Part shown: piece after piece, positions 18,201 through 26,858 of the stretch
How the letters are laid out: each line of letters starts with the position of its first letter
Numbering within the stretch: the stretch's first letter is position 1
Assembly: GCF_024294805.1 (NCBI RefSeq)
Contig: NZ_JANCLU010000005.1
Span: 186,001 to 250,000 of the forward strand
Length of the DNA: 64,000 nt
Direction of reading: 5' to 3'
From: Alsobacter ponti
Lineage (GTDB): Bacteria > Pseudomonadota > Alphaproteobacteria > Rhizobiales > Beijerinckiaceae
The notes under the pieces: model-generated
What the model saw: the letters and a program-made list of their open reading frames with translations, nothing else
The model's database searches: none
What the model was told of the DNA's origin: nothing
Made by a program: the position numbers and the translations under genes

Positions 18201-18705
18201 GCGCGGCGAGCCGCGCCTCGGCCAGGTCCGCGCGGCCGGCGGCGAGCGCCCGGTCGATGGGCCCGTCCGGCCCGCCGGTGAGCGCGATCAGCCCCGCGTT
18301 GGCGGCGAGCACCGAGGCCAGCGGCACGTGCGGCGGCTCGCCGGGCGGCGGGTCGAGGAAGGCGCGCGAGCCGAGCCGCATCAGGTTGGCGTAGCCGTCG
18401 GCGGAGGCCGCCAGCAGCACGAGGCCTGGGCGCGACTGGCTGGCGACGCCGCGGCGCGGCGGCTCGTCGCCGGTCTCCACCGCCAGCTCGATGCCGGCGA
18501 TGGGCTGGATGCCCGCGGCCGACATCTTTTCGGAGAACTCCAGCGCGCCGAACAGATTGTTGGTGTCGGTCAGCGCCAGCGCCGGCATGTGGTCCTTCAG
18601 CGCGAGCTTCTTCAGCTCGTCGATCCGCAGCGCTCCCTCCAGCAGCGAGAAGGAGGAATGGACGTGCAGATGGACGAATCCGACGTCACGCAGAATGCGA
18701 CTCAC
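15250..18705 (-). CDS. dnaE: DNA polymerase III subunit alpha
   Basis: Replicative polymerase of 1151 residues. The PHP domain opens with FVHLHVHSSFSLLEGALR (about 10-27). The catalytic palm shows GPGRGSGAGSLVAYA and the paired aspartates of MPDFDVDFCQDRREE (about 414-428). The helix-hairpin-helix and OB-fold regions follow (SMGRVAATVLDRQERRTKSG near 1010). The start codon is GTG with only a weak AGG upstream. Full-length family size and an intact catalytic triad argue for DnaE1 rather than the shorter error-prone DnaE2. A 31-residue membrane peptide gene lies 87 bp upstream on the same strand and may share its promoter. Confidence 0.97.
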   Translation of the reverse strand: MSRILRDVGFVHLHVHSSFSLLEGALRIDELKKLALKDHMPALALTDTNNLFGALEFSEKMSAAGIQPIAGIELAVETGDEPPRRGVASQSRPGLVLLAASADGYANLMRLGSRAFLDPPPGEPPHVPLASVLAANAGLIALTGGPDGPIDRALAAGRADLAEARLAALAAAFPGRLYVEIQRHGADEERAVEPELIELAYRMRLPLVGTNEPFFGKPDDYDAHDALLAIAEGRLVSDQERRRVTPRHDFKTRAEMTQLFADLPEAAANTVEIALRCAYRPRTGKPILPRFTTGDHEDPALVVAEEAAELRRQAQEGLARRIAAHGVAPGLTEDDYRARLDFELSVIERMKYPGYFLIVADFIKWAKAHDIPVGPGRGSGAGSLVAYATTITDLDPLRFGLLFERFLNPERVSMPDFDVDFCQDRREEVIRYVQGRYGRDRVAQIITFGTLLARGVLRDVGRVLQMPYGQVDKLTKLVPQNPANPVTLAQAIEGEPRLKAAADEDPVVQRLLEIAQKLEGLYRHASTHAAGIVIGDRPLDELVPLYRDPKSDMPVTQYNMKWVEPAGLVKFDFLGLKTLTVLKTAVDLLKLRDIHIDLSAIPLDDRRTYEMLGRGETVAVFQVESQGMRKALVEMRADRFEDIIALVALYRPGPMANIPVYCARKHGLEDADYLHPKLEPVLKETQGVIIYQEQVMQIAQILSGYSLGEADLLRRAMGKKIKAEMDAQRVRFVTGAVEGGLDRQQADTIFDLLAKFADYGFNKSHAAAYALVAYQTAYLKANYPVEFLAASMTLDMSNTDKLSEFRREAQRLGIKVEPPSINRSGVAFDVHEGAIRYALAAVKGVGVQAVEAVVAARRDGPFRDLADLARRLNPRLVNKRTLESLISAGALDELEPDRARCMAALESIMALANRAQDEQAAGQADIFGAGGGVEELRVPPFQPWLPSERLQREYEAIGFFLTGHPLDEYGAVLDKLRVQRWSDFARAVKAGASMGRVAATVLDRQERRTKSGNKMGILALSDQSGHFEAILFQEGLNTYRDLLEPGRAVVLTVQASAEGDDVRARVNTVEPLDQAAAKLPAFMRVFMRDERPMPSVAERLRERGDGEVALVLMIEGGQREVEIKLPGRFKATPQIAGALKAVPGVVAVELA

Positions 18706-18792
18706 TTGCCTGGTCTCCGATGGGAAGCCGGATCATCGGCGCTCGCGCCGGCCCGGTCCAGAGCGGGCGGCGCGGTGTCTGGGGACAGCGGC

Positions 18793-18888
18793 TCAGATGG
18801 TGAGGAAGCGCGCCCAGACCAGCACGGCGCCGAGGAAGGCGCTCAGCGAAGCGAGCTCGGCGATGTCGACGATCACGGTGCGCAACAT
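18793..18888 (-). CDS. 31-residue single-pass membrane peptide, SidA-like candidate
   Basis: A short gene with a strong ribosome-binding site (AGGAGG, five bases before ATG) that encodes MLRTVIVDIAELASLSAFL followed by GAVLVWARFLTI and a TGA. Residues about 12-27 form one hydrophobic helix; the ends are short. Upstream is a LexA-like dyad within a sigma-70 type promoter (18915-18947). Size, topology and SOS-type control recall Caulobacter SidA, a 29-residue LexA-regulated inner-membrane inhibitor of FtsW. The similarity is by feature, not by alignment. It is probably the first gene of the dnaE transcription unit. Without the SOS box one would call it an orphan membrane microprotein. Confidence 0.7.
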   Translation of the reverse strand: MLRTVIVDIAELASLSAFLGAVLVWARFLTI

Positions 18889-18914
18889 GGGTCCCTCCTG
18901 TGTGTTGGCTCTAT

Positions 18915-18947
18915 GAACCCAGTATGTACGAGTTTTGTTCTCTTGCA
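18915..18947 (-). promoter_or_regulatory. SOS-type promoter with overlapping LexA-like boxes
   Basis: The plus strand reads GAAC-N7-GTAC-N7-GTTC (18915-18940). Alphaproteobacterial LexA sites are GTTC-N7-GTTC. Here two such sites, each with one mismatch, share the central GTAC and make a dyad. On the minus strand TTGCAA (18947-18942) is followed after 17 bases by ATACTG as -10, so the boxes cover the spacer and -10 region. The ATG of the 31-residue gene is 27 bases downstream. Confidence 0.6.
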
Positions 18948-19047
18948 ACCATCCTTTTGCGGCACTTCACGGTGAAATGGACGAATGGTGAACGCGCCGG
19001 CGCGGGCGGGTTAACGAAGGGGCGAGGCGCGAGGGCGTTGGGGGTTC

Positions 19048-19203
19048 GGGCCTCCGGCCCGCCCTTTGGGCTCCGGGAACGGGCGGACTGGTGTCCGCCC
19101 TTTGGGCTCCGGGAACGAGCGGGCGAAGGCCCGCCCTTTGGGCTCCGGGGACGGGCGGGCGAGGTCCGCCCTTTGGGTTGCGGGCCTGCGGCCCGCCCGT
19201 CCC
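19048..19203. repeat. Tandem array of about 36-bp hairpin repeats
   Basis: GCCCTTTGGG recurs at 19061, 19097, 19133 and 19168 (periods 36, 36 and 35). Before each copy is a different inverted repeat: GGGCC/GGCCC (19048-19060), GGGCGGAC/GTCCGCCC (19081-19100), GCGGGC/GCCCGC (19119-19134), GGGCGG/CCGCCC (19153-19171). A fifth, GCGGGC/GCCCGC, is at 19180-19196. Stems vary on both sides in step, so pairing is kept while sequence is not. Confidence 0.75.
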
Positions 19204-19274
19204 CGGACTGGTGCAGCGAAGCGGAACCAGATCCGGGGCCTAGCGCAATATGTCCGCGCGAAGCGCGGCCTTAG

Positions 19275-19418
19275 TGAAAAAGGCTGATGAAGCGCCGCTT
19301 CGCGGCAGCATCCATGCGCTGGATCCCGGATGCCCCTCCGCTATCGCTCCGGGGCTCCGGGAACTGGCGGACTGGTGTCCGCCCGTTTGGGGTTGCGGGC
19401 CTGCGGCCCGCCCGTCCC
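19275..19418. repeat. Dispersed intergenic palindromic repeat, copy B
   Basis: The first part matches 10204-10320. The tail has the hairpins GGCGGAC/GTCCGCC (19366-19383) and GCGGGC/GCCCGC (19395-19411). Bases 19386-19418 nearly duplicate 19172-19203. It ends at the nadC stop and may also serve as that operon's 3' structure on the minus strand. No gene is seen between 18889 and 19418 apart from these elements and the SOS promoter. Confidence 0.6.
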
Positions 19419-20270
19419 TCACGCGATGCGGATGTCGAGGCCGAGGTCGAGGACGCTGGCGGAGTGGGTCAGGGCGCCGACGGAGATCATGTCGACGCCT
19501 GTCTCGGCGATGGCCGCCACGGTGTCGAGGTTGACGCCGCCGGAGGCCTCCGTGCGCAGGCGGCCGGCGACCATGGCCACCGCCTGCCGCAGCAGGTCCG
19601 GGGCCATATTGTCGAGCAGCACCACGTCGGCCCCCTCTTCAATCACCTCGGCGAGCTGGTCGAGGCGGTCGACCTCGATCTCGACCTTGACGAGGTGGCC
19701 GATGGCCGCCTTGGCGGCGCGCAGCGCGGGGACGACGCCGCCCGCCACCGCGATGTGGTTGTCCTTGATGAGCACCGCGTCATCGAGCCCGAAGCGGTGG
19801 TTGAAGCCGCCGCCGCAGCGCACCGCGTATTTCTCGAAGGCGCGCTGCCCGGGCGTCGTCTTGCGCGTGCAGACGATGCGCGCCTGCGTGTGGGCGACGC
19901 GCGCCACGTAGGCGGCGGTGAGCGTGGCGATGCCGGAGAGCCGGCCGAGATAGTTGAGCGCCACGCGCTCGCTCGACAGCACCGAGCGCGCCGGCCCCTC
20001 CACCCTGGCGACGGCCGTTCCGGGCTCGAGCGGCGCGCCGTCCTCGTGCAGCGCCTCGAAGCGCACCTGCGGGTCGTAGATGCGGAAGGCGGCCCGCGCC
20101 AGCGCCATGCCGGCGAGGACGCCCGGCTTGCGCGCGGCGATCTCCGCCGTGGCGGTCGCGCCGGCGGGGATGGTGGCGAGCGTGGTGATGTCGCCCGCCC
20201 GGCCGAGGTCCTCCTCCAGCGCGGCGCGGACGGCGGCGTCGATGAGCAGCGGATTGAGTACATGCGTCAT
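19419..20270 (-). CDS. nadC: Carboxylating nicotinate-nucleotide diphosphorylase (quinolinate phosphoribosyltransferase)
   Basis: Third step of de novo NAD synthesis: quinolinate plus PRPP gives nicotinate mononucleotide. The protein has 283 residues with the family segments [14 protein letters not shown] (about 14-27), [20 protein letters not shown] (about 136-155), [20 protein letters not shown] (about 156-175) and [20 protein letters not shown]. The ATG overlaps the nadB stop in ATGA, so it is the last gene of nadABC. Confidence 0.96.
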   Translation of the reverse strand: MTHVLNPLLIDAAVRAALEEDLGRAGDITTLATIPAGATATAEIAARKPGVLAGMALARAAFRIYDPQVRFEALHEDGAPLEPGTAVARVEGPARSVLSSERVALNYLGRLSGIATLTAAYVARVAHTQARIVCTRKTTPGQRAFEKYAVRCGGGFNHRFGLDDAVLIKDNHIAVAGGVVPALRAAKAAIGHLVKVEIEVDRLDQLAEVIEEGADVVLLDNMAPDLLRQAVAMVAGRLRTEASGGVNLDTVAAIAETGVDMISVGALTHSASVLDLGLDIRIA

Positions 20271-21844
20271 GTCGAGGGTCCTGGCGAAAGCGGCCGGCCG
20301 GCCAGCGCGCCTTCGGCGAGCCAGCGCGCCTCCCCCAGCGTCAGGCGCGAGCGCCGCGCCAAGGCGGGGTCCGGGGCGGGATGATCGGCGCGCATGTGGC
20401 CGCCCCGGCTCTCGCGCCGCGCATAGGCGGAGGCGGCGATGAGGAGCGCGCTGCGCGCCATGTTGCGCAAGGCGGGCGTGAGCGCGGCGCGCTCCAGAGC
20501 GACGATGCCGGCCAGCGCCTCGGCGAGCCCGGCGGCGTCGCGGACCACGCCGACCTTGTCCGACATCAGCCGGCGCAGCGCGGCGATGGCTTCGCCGTCT
20601 GCGTCGGGATGCGGCTCGAAGCCGGCGGGCGGCGGCGCGAACTCGGCGGACGGGGCGACGGGCGCGAGGGCCCGCAGGTCCGCCGCCACCCGGTCGGCGA
20701 ACACCACCGCCTCGAGCAGCGAGTTGGAGGCGAGCCGGTTGGCCCCGTGGACGCCGGTGGAGGCGACCTCGCCGATGGCCCACAGGCCCGGCAGCGAGGT
20801 GGCGCCGCGCTCGTCGGTCCAGATGCCGCCCATATGGTAGTGCTCGGCGGGCGCGACGGGAATGAGGTCCGTCACCGGGTCGATCCCCGCCCCGCGGCAC
20901 GCCGCGGCGACGGTGGGGAAGCGCTCCGGGAACTCCGCGCCGATGGCGGCGCGGCAATCGAGGAACGCGCCGCGCCCGGCCTGGATCTCGGCGAACACGC
21001 CGCGCGCCACGATGTCGCGCGGGGCCAGCTCGGCGTCGGGGTGCAGCGCCGCCATGAAGCGTTCGCCGGCGCGGTTGACCAGCGTCGCCCCTTCGCCGCG
21101 CAGCGCCTCGGTGGCGAGCGGGGCGGGATCGCGCCCGATGTCGATGGCGGTGGGATGGAACTGCACGAACTCGGCGTCGGCGACCAGCGCGCCCGCCTCG
21201 GCGGCGATGGCGAGGCCGTTGCCGTTGGCCTGGGGCGGGTTGGTGGTGACGGCGTAGAGATGGCCGACGCCGCCGGTCGCCAGCACCACGGCCCCGGCCA
21301 GGAAGGCGCGGGTCTCCTTCGCGCGGCCCGCCTGCCCGCGCGCCACCACGCCGGCGACGCGTCCCTCGCGCACGATCAGCGCCTCGGCGACCTCGCCCTC
21401 GCACACGGTGATGGAGGGCGTGCGGCGGACGGCGGCGACCAGCGCCTGCATAATGGCTTTGCCCGCCATGTCGCCGCGCACCCGCACGATGCGCCGCGCC
21501 GAATGGGCGGCCTCGCGCGACTGGATGAGCTTGCCTTCCAGCGTGCGGTCGAACGGCACGCCGAGATCGAGCAGGTCATGCACACGGTCGGCGGCGTCGC
21601 GCGCCATGCCGAGCACCACCGCCTCGTCGACGAGGCCGGCGCCGGCGGCGACCGTGTCGGCGGCGTGCTGCTCGGGGCTGTCGCCCTCGCCCATCGCGGC
21701 GGCGATGCCGCCCTGCGCCCAGGCGGAGGACGCCCCGTGACCGATGGGCGCGGCGGCGAGCACGGTGACTTGCGTCGGCGCGAGCTTGAGCGCGCAGAAC
21801 AGGCCGGCGAGACCGCCGCCGACGATGATGACGGGACTGCGCAA
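20267..21844 (-). CDS. nadB: L-aspartate oxidase
   Basis: FAD enzyme that oxidises aspartate to iminoaspartate for NadA. The 525-residue protein begins with the dinucleotide motif [17 protein letters not shown]. It has [12 protein letters not shown] (about 39-50), the conserved [17 protein letters not shown] and [20 protein letters not shown], all typical of the family. No ATG is near the FAD motif; a TTG at 21844 preceded by GGGAG is the best start. It lies between nadA and nadC in one operon. Confidence 0.94.
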   Translation of the reverse strand: MRSPVIIVGGGLAGLFCALKLAPTQVTVLAAAPIGHGASSAWAQGGIAAAMGEGDSPEQHAADTVAAGAGLVDEAVVLGMARDAADRVHDLLDLGVPFDRTLEGKLIQSREAAHSARRIVRVRGDMAGKAIMQALVAAVRRTPSITVCEGEVAEALIVREGRVAGVVARGQAGRAKETRAFLAGAVVLATGGVGHLYAVTTNPPQANGNGLAIAAEAGALVADAEFVQFHPTAIDIGRDPAPLATEALRGEGATLVNRAGERFMAALHPDAELAPRDIVARGVFAEIQAGRGAFLDCRAAIGAEFPERFPTVAAACRGAGIDPVTDLIPVAPAEHYHMGGIWTDERGATSLPGLWAIGEVASTGVHGANRLASNSLLEAVVFADRVAADLRALAPVAPSAEFAPPPAGFEPHPDADGEAIAALRRLMSDKVGVVRDAAGLAEALAGIVALERAALTPALRNMARSALLIAASAYARRESRGGHMRADHPAPDPALARRSRLTLGEARWLAEGALAGRPLSPGPST

Positions 21845-21954
21845 AGCTGGATCTCCCGTTCGCCGGCCTCGCGGCGCGCGCGCCGCGCGACCCTCCGGCT
21901 GCGAAGCCGGCCAGGTCGGTGGGCGCTCTCGCCCCCGACCCGGCCGGGGCCGCG

Positions 21955-23064
21955 TCAGTTCCGCAGGTTGATCATGCGCTCGATCGGCAGCCGGGCGCGC
22001 TCGGCGATGGCCGGGTCGATCAGCACTTCCTCGCGCATGTTCACCAGGCTGTCCAAAATCTTGGGCAGCGTGATGCGCTTCATGTGCGGGCACAGGTTGC
22101 ACGGCCGCACGAAGGTGACGCCGGGCGACTCGGCGGCGACGTTGTCGGCCATCGAGCACTCGGTGACCATCACCACGCGGGCCGGCCGGCGGGTCTTCAC
22201 CCAGTCGATCATGTGCGCCGTGGAGCCGGTGAAGTCGGCCTCGGCGAGCACGTCCGGCGGGCATTCCGGATGGGCGATGATCTGGATGGAGGGGTCGGCC
22301 TCGCGATAGGCGCGCAGCTCGGCGCCGGTGAAGCGCTCGTGCACCTCGCAGTGGCCCTTCCACAGGATCAGCCGCACCTTGGTCTGCGTCTGCACGTACT
22401 TGCCCAGGTACTCGTCCGGCAGGAAGATCACGCGGTCGACGCCGAGGCTCTCCACCACCTGCACGGCGTTGGAGGAGGTGCAGCAGATATCCGTCTCCGC
22501 CTTCACGTCGGCCGAGGAGTTGACGTAGGTGACCACCGGCACGCCCGGATAGCGCTGCTTGAGCAGCCGCACGTCGGCCCCGGTGATCGAGGCGGCGAGC
22601 GAGCAGCCGGCGCGGCTGTCGGGGATCAGCACCGTCTTCTCGGGGCTGAGCAGCTTGGAGGTCTCGGCCATGAAGTGGACGCCGCACTGGACGATGATGT
22701 CGGCGTCCGCCTTGGCGGCCATGCGGGCGAGCTGCAGGCTGTCGCCCACGAAGTCGGCGACGCCGTGGAAGATCTCCGGCGTCTGGTAGTTGTGCGCCAG
22801 GATCACCGCGCCGCGCTGGGCCTTCAGCTCGTTGATCGCCTTGATGTAGGGCGCGAAGAACGGCCACTCGACGGAGGGCACCACGTCCTTCATCTTCTCG
22901 TAGAGATGGGCGGTCGCCTTCTCCACCTCGGGCGTCCAGGCGAGCGAGGGCATCGGCAGCACTCCGTAGCGCTTCTGCGCTGGGGTCTGAACCAGGGACG
23001 CCTGCCGGGCCGCGGCCGCGCGGGCGGCATCGGGGCGGGACGCTTCGAACTGGGCACCGGACAT
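21955..23064 (-). CDS. nadA: Quinolinate synthase
   Basis: [4Fe-4S] enzyme that condenses iminoaspartate with dihydroxyacetone phosphate to quinolinate. The protein has 369 residues from the ATG (MSGAQF) preceded by GGAGG. The three cluster cysteine regions are [17 protein letters not shown] (Cys about 127), [14 protein letters not shown] (about 194-195) and [17 protein letters not shown] near the C-terminus. [11 protein letters not shown] is the substrate loop. In-frame codons reach upstream to 23157 but run through the operators and are unlikely to be translated. Confidence 0.96.
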   Translation of the reverse strand: MSGAQFEASRPDAARAAAARQASLVQTPAQKRYGVLPMPSLAWTPEVEKATAHLYEKMKDVVPSVEWPFFAPYIKAINELKAQRGAVILAHNYQTPEIFHGVADFVGDSLQLARMAAKADADIIVQCGVHFMAETSKLLSPEKTVLIPDSRAGCSLAASITGADVRLLKQRYPGVPVVTYVNSSADVKAETDICCTSSNAVQVVESLGVDRVIFLPDEYLGKYVQTQTKVRLILWKGHCEVHERFTGAELRAYREADPSIQIIAHPECPPDVLAEADFTGSTAHMIDWVKTRRPARVVMVTECSMADNVAAESPGVTFVRPCNLCPHMKRITLPKILDSLVNMREEVLIDPAIAERARLPIERMINLRN

Positions 23065-23077
23065 GACGACCTCCAAA

Positions 23078-23094
23078 ATGCTCAATGTGAGCAT
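23078..23094. promoter_or_regulatory. Proximal palindromic operator of nadABC (NadQ-type)
   Basis: ATGCTCA-ATG-TGAGCAT is a perfect inverted repeat ending 14 bases before the nadA start and abutting the GGAGG. The half-site matches what I recall of the NadQ motif of alphaproteobacterial NAD synthesis genes. The naming is from memory; the palindrome itself is certain. Confidence 0.65.
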
Positions 23095-23141
23095 AAGAGG
23101 GGACGAAAGATGCCGGACGGTGGTCCCGGCCGGCGCGTATA

Positions 23142-23156
23142 TGCTCAAAGTGAGCA
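23142..23156. promoter_or_regulatory. Distal palindromic operator of nadABC (NadQ-type)
   Basis: TGCTCA-AAG-TGAGCA repeats the proximal operator with a centre-to-centre distance of 63 bp, about six helical turns. Paired sites in phase suggest cooperative binding or looping. Confidence 0.65.
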
Positions 23157-23547
23157 AAAGAATTATAGTGTGCGCCCGCCCCGATTGAAAGGGCGCGGGG
23201 GCGAATAAATCGCCTCCTGACCTCCGCCGTTCGGAGGGGGGCCATGCGCTGGCGGAATTGCTCGCCGCGTCCGCCGCCGCGATGATGGCCGGCCGCGCGT
23301 CGGGCCCGTCCAGGGCCGGCGCGGGGCGTTGGGGATGTCGAACACCGGCCGAAGTCGCGATTTCAACAAAGCCGGAGCCTGAAGATCCGATCGAGGCTGT
23401 GTTCAGGGGCGAATTCGGCGGCGAACCCGCCCATCGAGGCCGATTTCCAGAGGGTTTGTCGACGATGTGCCGAAAATCTCTCGCCGCGCGGCGTGCGCCG
23501 CACTAGGACCGCTCGATCGACTTCCCGCGCTCCTGCCCGGACCCGCC
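23157..23547. other. Divergent intergenic region, no gene seen
   Basis: About 390 bp between the nadA operators and the MFS gene. Short frames here resemble nothing known. It must hold the nadA promoter (leftward) and that of the MFS gene (rightward), but I see no clear boxes. Confidence 0.5.
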
Positions 23548-24780
23548 ATGACAGCGTCTCCCACCCTCACCCGCGCCACCCGCTTCGCCCCCGAGGCGAT
23601 CCTCCTGTGCGGCTGCCTGACCGCCATCATCACCTTCGGCCCCCGCGCCTCGGTCGGCCTCTTCCAGATCCCGATGAGCCAGGACTTCGGCTGGAGCCGG
23701 GAGGTCTTCTCCTTCGCGGTCGCCATCCAGAACCTGCTCTGGGGCGTCGGACAGCCCTTCGCCGGGGCGGTCGCGGACCGCTTCGGCGTCGTCCGCGTGC
23801 TCATCGGCGGCGCGCTGCTTTACGCGGCCGGACAGGCGCTTATGGCCTATTCTTCAACTCCCTCGGCAATGGCGCTGAGCGCCGGCGTGCTGATCGGCTT
23901 CGGCCTGTCGGGCTGCTCGTTCAACCTCGTGCTCGGGGCCTTCGGCAAGCTGCTGCCGGAGAGCTGGCGCGGCATGGCCTTCGGCGCGGGAACCGCCGCC
24001 GGCTCGCTCGGCCAGTTCCTCTTCCCGCCGATCGGCAGCGTGCTGATCGAGCATCTCGGCTGGCAGTCGACCAGCCTCATTTTCTCCGCGACGATCCTCG
24101 CCGTCGTCCCGCTGTCGCTGACGCTCGCCACGAGGGGCGCGGCCTCCGCGACCTCGCACGGGCCGTCGCAGTCGGTCGGGCAGGCCTTCGCGGAGGCCTT
24201 GCGCCACCGCAGCTATGTGCTTCTGGTGCTTGGCTTTTTCACCTGCGGATTCCAGCTCGCCTTCATCACCAGCCACATGCCCGCCTATCTCAGCGACCTC
24301 GGCCTGCCGGCCTGGGTCGGCGGCTGGACGCTGGCGGTGATCGGGCTCGCCAACGCCGTCGGCTCGCTCACCTCCGGCTGGCTCTGCACCCGCATGCCGC
24401 GTCGCTACCTGCTCTCCGCCATCTATCTCGGCCGGGCGCTCGCCGTGCTGGTGTTCATCATGCTGCCGCCCTCGCCGGCCAACGCCATCGGCTTCGGCGT
24501 GGCGATGGGGCTGCTGTGGCTCTCGACGGTGCCGCCGACCTCGAGCCTTGTCGCGCTGATGTTCGGCACACGCTACCTGTCGATGCTCTACGGCTTCGCC
24601 TTCTTCTCGCACCAGCTCGGCGGCTTCCTCGGCGTCTGGCTGGGCGGCGTGCTCTACGAGCAGACCGGCTCCTACCTGATCGTGTGGTGGCTCTCGGTGG
24701 CGCTGGGCGTGGCCTCGGCGGCGATCAACCTGCCGATCCGCGAAAAGGCGGTGGCGCGCCCCGAGGTCGCGCCGGCCTGA
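23548..24780 (+). CDS. MFS transporter
   Basis: A 410-residue protein with about 12 membrane segments of the major facilitator superfamily. The first half contains [20 protein letters not shown] and, in loop 2-3, [13 protein letters not shown], the usual GxxxDRxG pattern. It resembles monocarboxylate or oxalate/formate porter relatives. The ATG at 23548 is chosen because it lies just before the first hydrophobic segment; upstream codons are non-hydrophobic. acuI follows 67 bp downstream on the same strand. The substrate is unknown. Confidence 0.85.
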   Translation: MTASPTLTRATRFAPEAILLCGCLTAIITFGPRASVGLFQIPMSQDFGWSREVFSFAVAIQNLLWGVGQPFAGAVADRFGVVRVLIGGALLYAAGQALMAYSSTPSAMALSAGVLIGFGLSGCSFNLVLGAFGKLLPESWRGMAFGAGTAAGSLGQFLFPPIGSVLIEHLGWQSTSLIFSATILAVVPLSLTLATRGAASATSHGPSQSVGQAFAEALRHRSYVLLVLGFFTCGFQLAFITSHMPAYLSDLGLPAWVGGWTLAVIGLANAVGSLTSGWLCTRMPRRYLLSAIYLGRALAVLVFIMLPPSPANAIGFGVAMGLLWLSTVPPTSSLVALMFGTRYLSMLYGFAFFSHQLGGFLGVWLGGVLYEQTGSYLIVWWLSVALGVASAAINLPIREKAVARPEVAPA

Positions 24781-24847
24781 GCCGCCGGCGGGCCTTGCCG
24801 AACGCGGCGGGTCCGGCCACAACACGGAAGGCAATCCGGAGGCTCAC

Positions 24848-25834
24848 ATGGGGACTTTCAAGGCGGTGGTGGTCGACAAGGGCGACCAGGGCTATAGCTG
24901 CGGCTTCCGGAGCTTCGACGACGCCGAGCTGATGGAGGGCGACGTCACCGTCCGGGTCACGCACTCCACGGTGAACTACAAGGACGGCCTCGCCCTCACC
25001 GGCAAGGCCCCCGTCGTGCGCCGCTTCCCGATGATCCCGGGCATCGACTTCGCCGGCGTGGTCGAGGCGTCCTCGCATCCCGACTACAAGCCGGGCGACC
25101 CAGTGGTGCTGAACGGCTGGGGCGTCGGCGAGACGCATCTCGGCGGCTACGCCGAGCGCGCCCGCGTCAAGGGCGACTGGCTGATCCCGCTGCCCAAGGG
25201 CCTCTCCGCCGCTCAGGCCATGGCGATCGGCACGGCCGGCTACACCGCCGCCCTCGCCGTGATCGCGCTGGAGCGGCACGGACTGACACCGGAACGCGGC
25301 CCGGCCGTCGTCACCGGCGCGGCCGGCGGCGTCGGTTCGGTCGCCATCGCGCTGCTCGCCAAGCGGGGCTGGCGCGTCATCGCCTCGACCGGCCGCCCGC
25401 ACGAGGCGGACTATTTGCGCGGCCTCGGAGCGGACGAGATCATCGACCGCGCCGAGCTGACCGGCCCGGGCAAGCCCCTTGCAAAGGAGCGCTGGGCGGC
25501 GGGCGTCGACAGCGTCGGCTCGACGACGCTCGCCAACGTCCTGTCGATGACGCGCTACAACGGCGCGATCGCCGCCTGCGGGCTGGCGCAGGGCATGGAC
25601 CTGCCGACCTCCGTCGCCCCGTTCATCCTGCGCGGCGTCGCGCTTCTCGGCGTCGACAGCGTGATGGCCTCGAAGGAGCGCCGCTTCGAGGCGTGGGCGC
25701 TGCTGGAGCGCGACCTCGAGCCGTCCCGCCTCGCCGCCATCACCACGACGATCCCCTTCGACGAGGTGATCGGCATGGGCGCGAAGATCCTGGCCGGCGA
25801 GGTCCGCGGCCGCGTGGTCGTCGAGATCGGCTGA
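24848..25834 (+). CDS. acuI: MDR family oxidoreductase, acrylyl-CoA reductase AcuI/YhdH type
   Basis: An NADPH-dependent medium-chain reductase of 328 residues lacking zinc ligands. Family marks are [20 protein letters not shown] (about 39-58), [30 protein letters not shown] and the nucleotide loop [16 protein letters not shown] (about 155-170). AcuI proteins reduce acryloyl-CoA to propionyl-CoA, detoxifying acrylate from DMSP or 3-hydroxypropionate routes. GGAGG lies five bases before the ATG. It converges with the MerR gene. Confidence 0.9.
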   Translation: MGTFKAVVVDKGDQGYSCGFRSFDDAELMEGDVTVRVTHSTVNYKDGLALTGKAPVVRRFPMIPGIDFAGVVEASSHPDYKPGDPVVLNGWGVGETHLGGYAERARVKGDWLIPLPKGLSAAQAMAIGTAGYTAALAVIALERHGLTPERGPAVVTGAAGGVGSVAIALLAKRGWRVIASTGRPHEADYLRGLGADEIIDRAELTGPGKPLAKERWAAGVDSVGSTTLANVLSMTRYNGAIAACGLAQGMDLPTSVAPFILRGVALLGVDSVMASKERRFEAWALLERDLEPSRLAAITTTIPFDEVIGMGAKILAGEVRGRVVVEIG

Positions 25835-25843
25835 CGGGAGAGG

Positions 25844-26398
25844 CTAGCGCGAGCGCGCGGCCTCCAGGAGCCGGCGGCATTCCTCGAGCTCCGCCAGCGC
25901 GTTGCCGAGCCGCCGCAGCGCGTCCGGCGACAGCCTTGCCAGAGCCGCGGCCCGAGACGGCGTGGCGCGGGGACGCGGCTCGTCGGCAAGCGGCAGGCCG
26001 GGCTGCTCCGCCCAGTCGGAGGGTTCGTCGGGGTCGTGCGCCATGGCCATGGCGGCGACCTCCGCCGGCGGGCCCTGGACCCCATGGGCGTCCGCGTCGG
26101 CGGGCGACGCCTGCGGCGCGGCGGCCTCCCCCCGGCCGATGGCCTGGACGGACTTGAGGCCCTGTTCCTTGAGGATGCGCTGGACGCCGCGAATGGTGAA
26201 GCCCTGCCCGTAGAGCAGGTGCCGGATGCCGCGCAGCAGGTCGACGTCGTCCGGGCGGTAGTAGCGGCGGCCGCCACCGCGCTTCAGCGGCTTGATCTGG
26301 CTGAACCGAGTTTCCCAAAAACGCAGCACGTGCTGGGGGATGTCGAGATCTTCCGAGACCTCGCTGATGGTTCGGAAGGCGTCCGGGCTCTTGTCCAT
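25844..26398 (-). CDS. MerR family transcriptional regulator
   Basis: A 184-residue protein with an N-terminal winged helix ([20 protein letters not shown] at 9-28, then [20 protein letters not shown]) of the MerR family. The rest is Ala/Pro-rich and poorly defined, with no cysteine effector site. A MerR gene of this type commonly sits next to ihfA in alphaproteobacteria. It follows ihfA by 29 bp and is probably co-transcribed. Its targets are unknown. Confidence 0.88.
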   Translation of the reverse strand: MDKSPDAFRTISEVSEDLDIPQHVLRFWETRFSQIKPLKRGGGRRYYRPDDVDLLRGIRHLLYGQGFTIRGVQRILKEQGLKSVQAIGRGEAAAPQASPADADAHGVQGPPAEVAAMAMAHDPDEPSDWAEQPGLPLADEPRPRATPSRAAALARLSPDALRRLGNALAELEECRRLLEAARSR

Positions 26399-26427
26399 GC
26401 GGCCTGTCGTCCCCTCCCTGCGGCGGC

Positions 26428-26742
26428 TCAGTCGCCGTCTTCGACCTCGTCGAGCCCGTTGATGCGCGCCTTCAGGATGTTGGAAGGCTTGAACACCATC
26501 ACGCGGCGCGGCTCGATGGGCACTTCGACGCCGGTCTTCGGGTTGCGGCCGACTCGCTCGCCCTTCGAGCGCACCACGAAAGAGCCGAAAGACGACAATT
26601 TCACGGTCTCGCCGCGCGCCAGGCAGTCCGATACCTCCTTGAGCACGAGCTCCACGAGCGCGGCCGATTCCGTGCGCGACAGGCCGACCCGCTGGTACAC
26701 GGCCTCGCTCAGTTCAGCACGCGTGATCGTTCGCTCCGCCAC
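26428..26742 (-). CDS. ihfA: Integration host factor subunit alpha
   Basis: A DNA-bending nucleoid protein of about 104 residues that pairs with IhfB. It has [40 protein letters not shown] and the beta-arm [20 protein letters not shown], where the Pro intercalates. Two GTG starts are possible (26754 and 26742). The second is better placed behind the G-rich Shine-Dalgarno stretch and gives the usual family length. Confidence 0.95.
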   Translation of the reverse strand: MAERTITRAELSEAVYQRVGLSRTESAALVELVLKEVSDCLARGETVKLSSFGSFVVRSKGERVGRNPKTGVEVPIEPRRVMVFKPSNILKARINGLDEVEDGD

Positions 26743-26858
26743 GATGCCCCCCACCTCGCAATGCCGACCAATCCGCGACTTCGGCCCGGCAACAACCCTG
26801 CCTAGAAAGTTGGAAAATCAACGTATTCGCCAAGACGCCGCCGGTCAACGCCCGTTGG

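Noticed and set aside
15814-18975. 1053-codon rightward frame opposite dnaE
   Set aside because: It mirrors the dnaE codon structure and has low-complexity Arg/His/Val-rich content. DnaE on the other strand is certain.
18900-19287. Protein with PPFGLRER repeats encoded on the plus strand
   Set aside because: The repeated peptide is only the translation of the 36-bp hairpin array, has no ribosome-binding site and changes frame at the 35-bp unit.
23065-23157. N-terminal extension of NadA (in-frame to 23157)
   Set aside because: The extra codons read through both palindromic operators (their MLTLSI repeats are the operators), while ATG 23064 has a perfect GGAGG.
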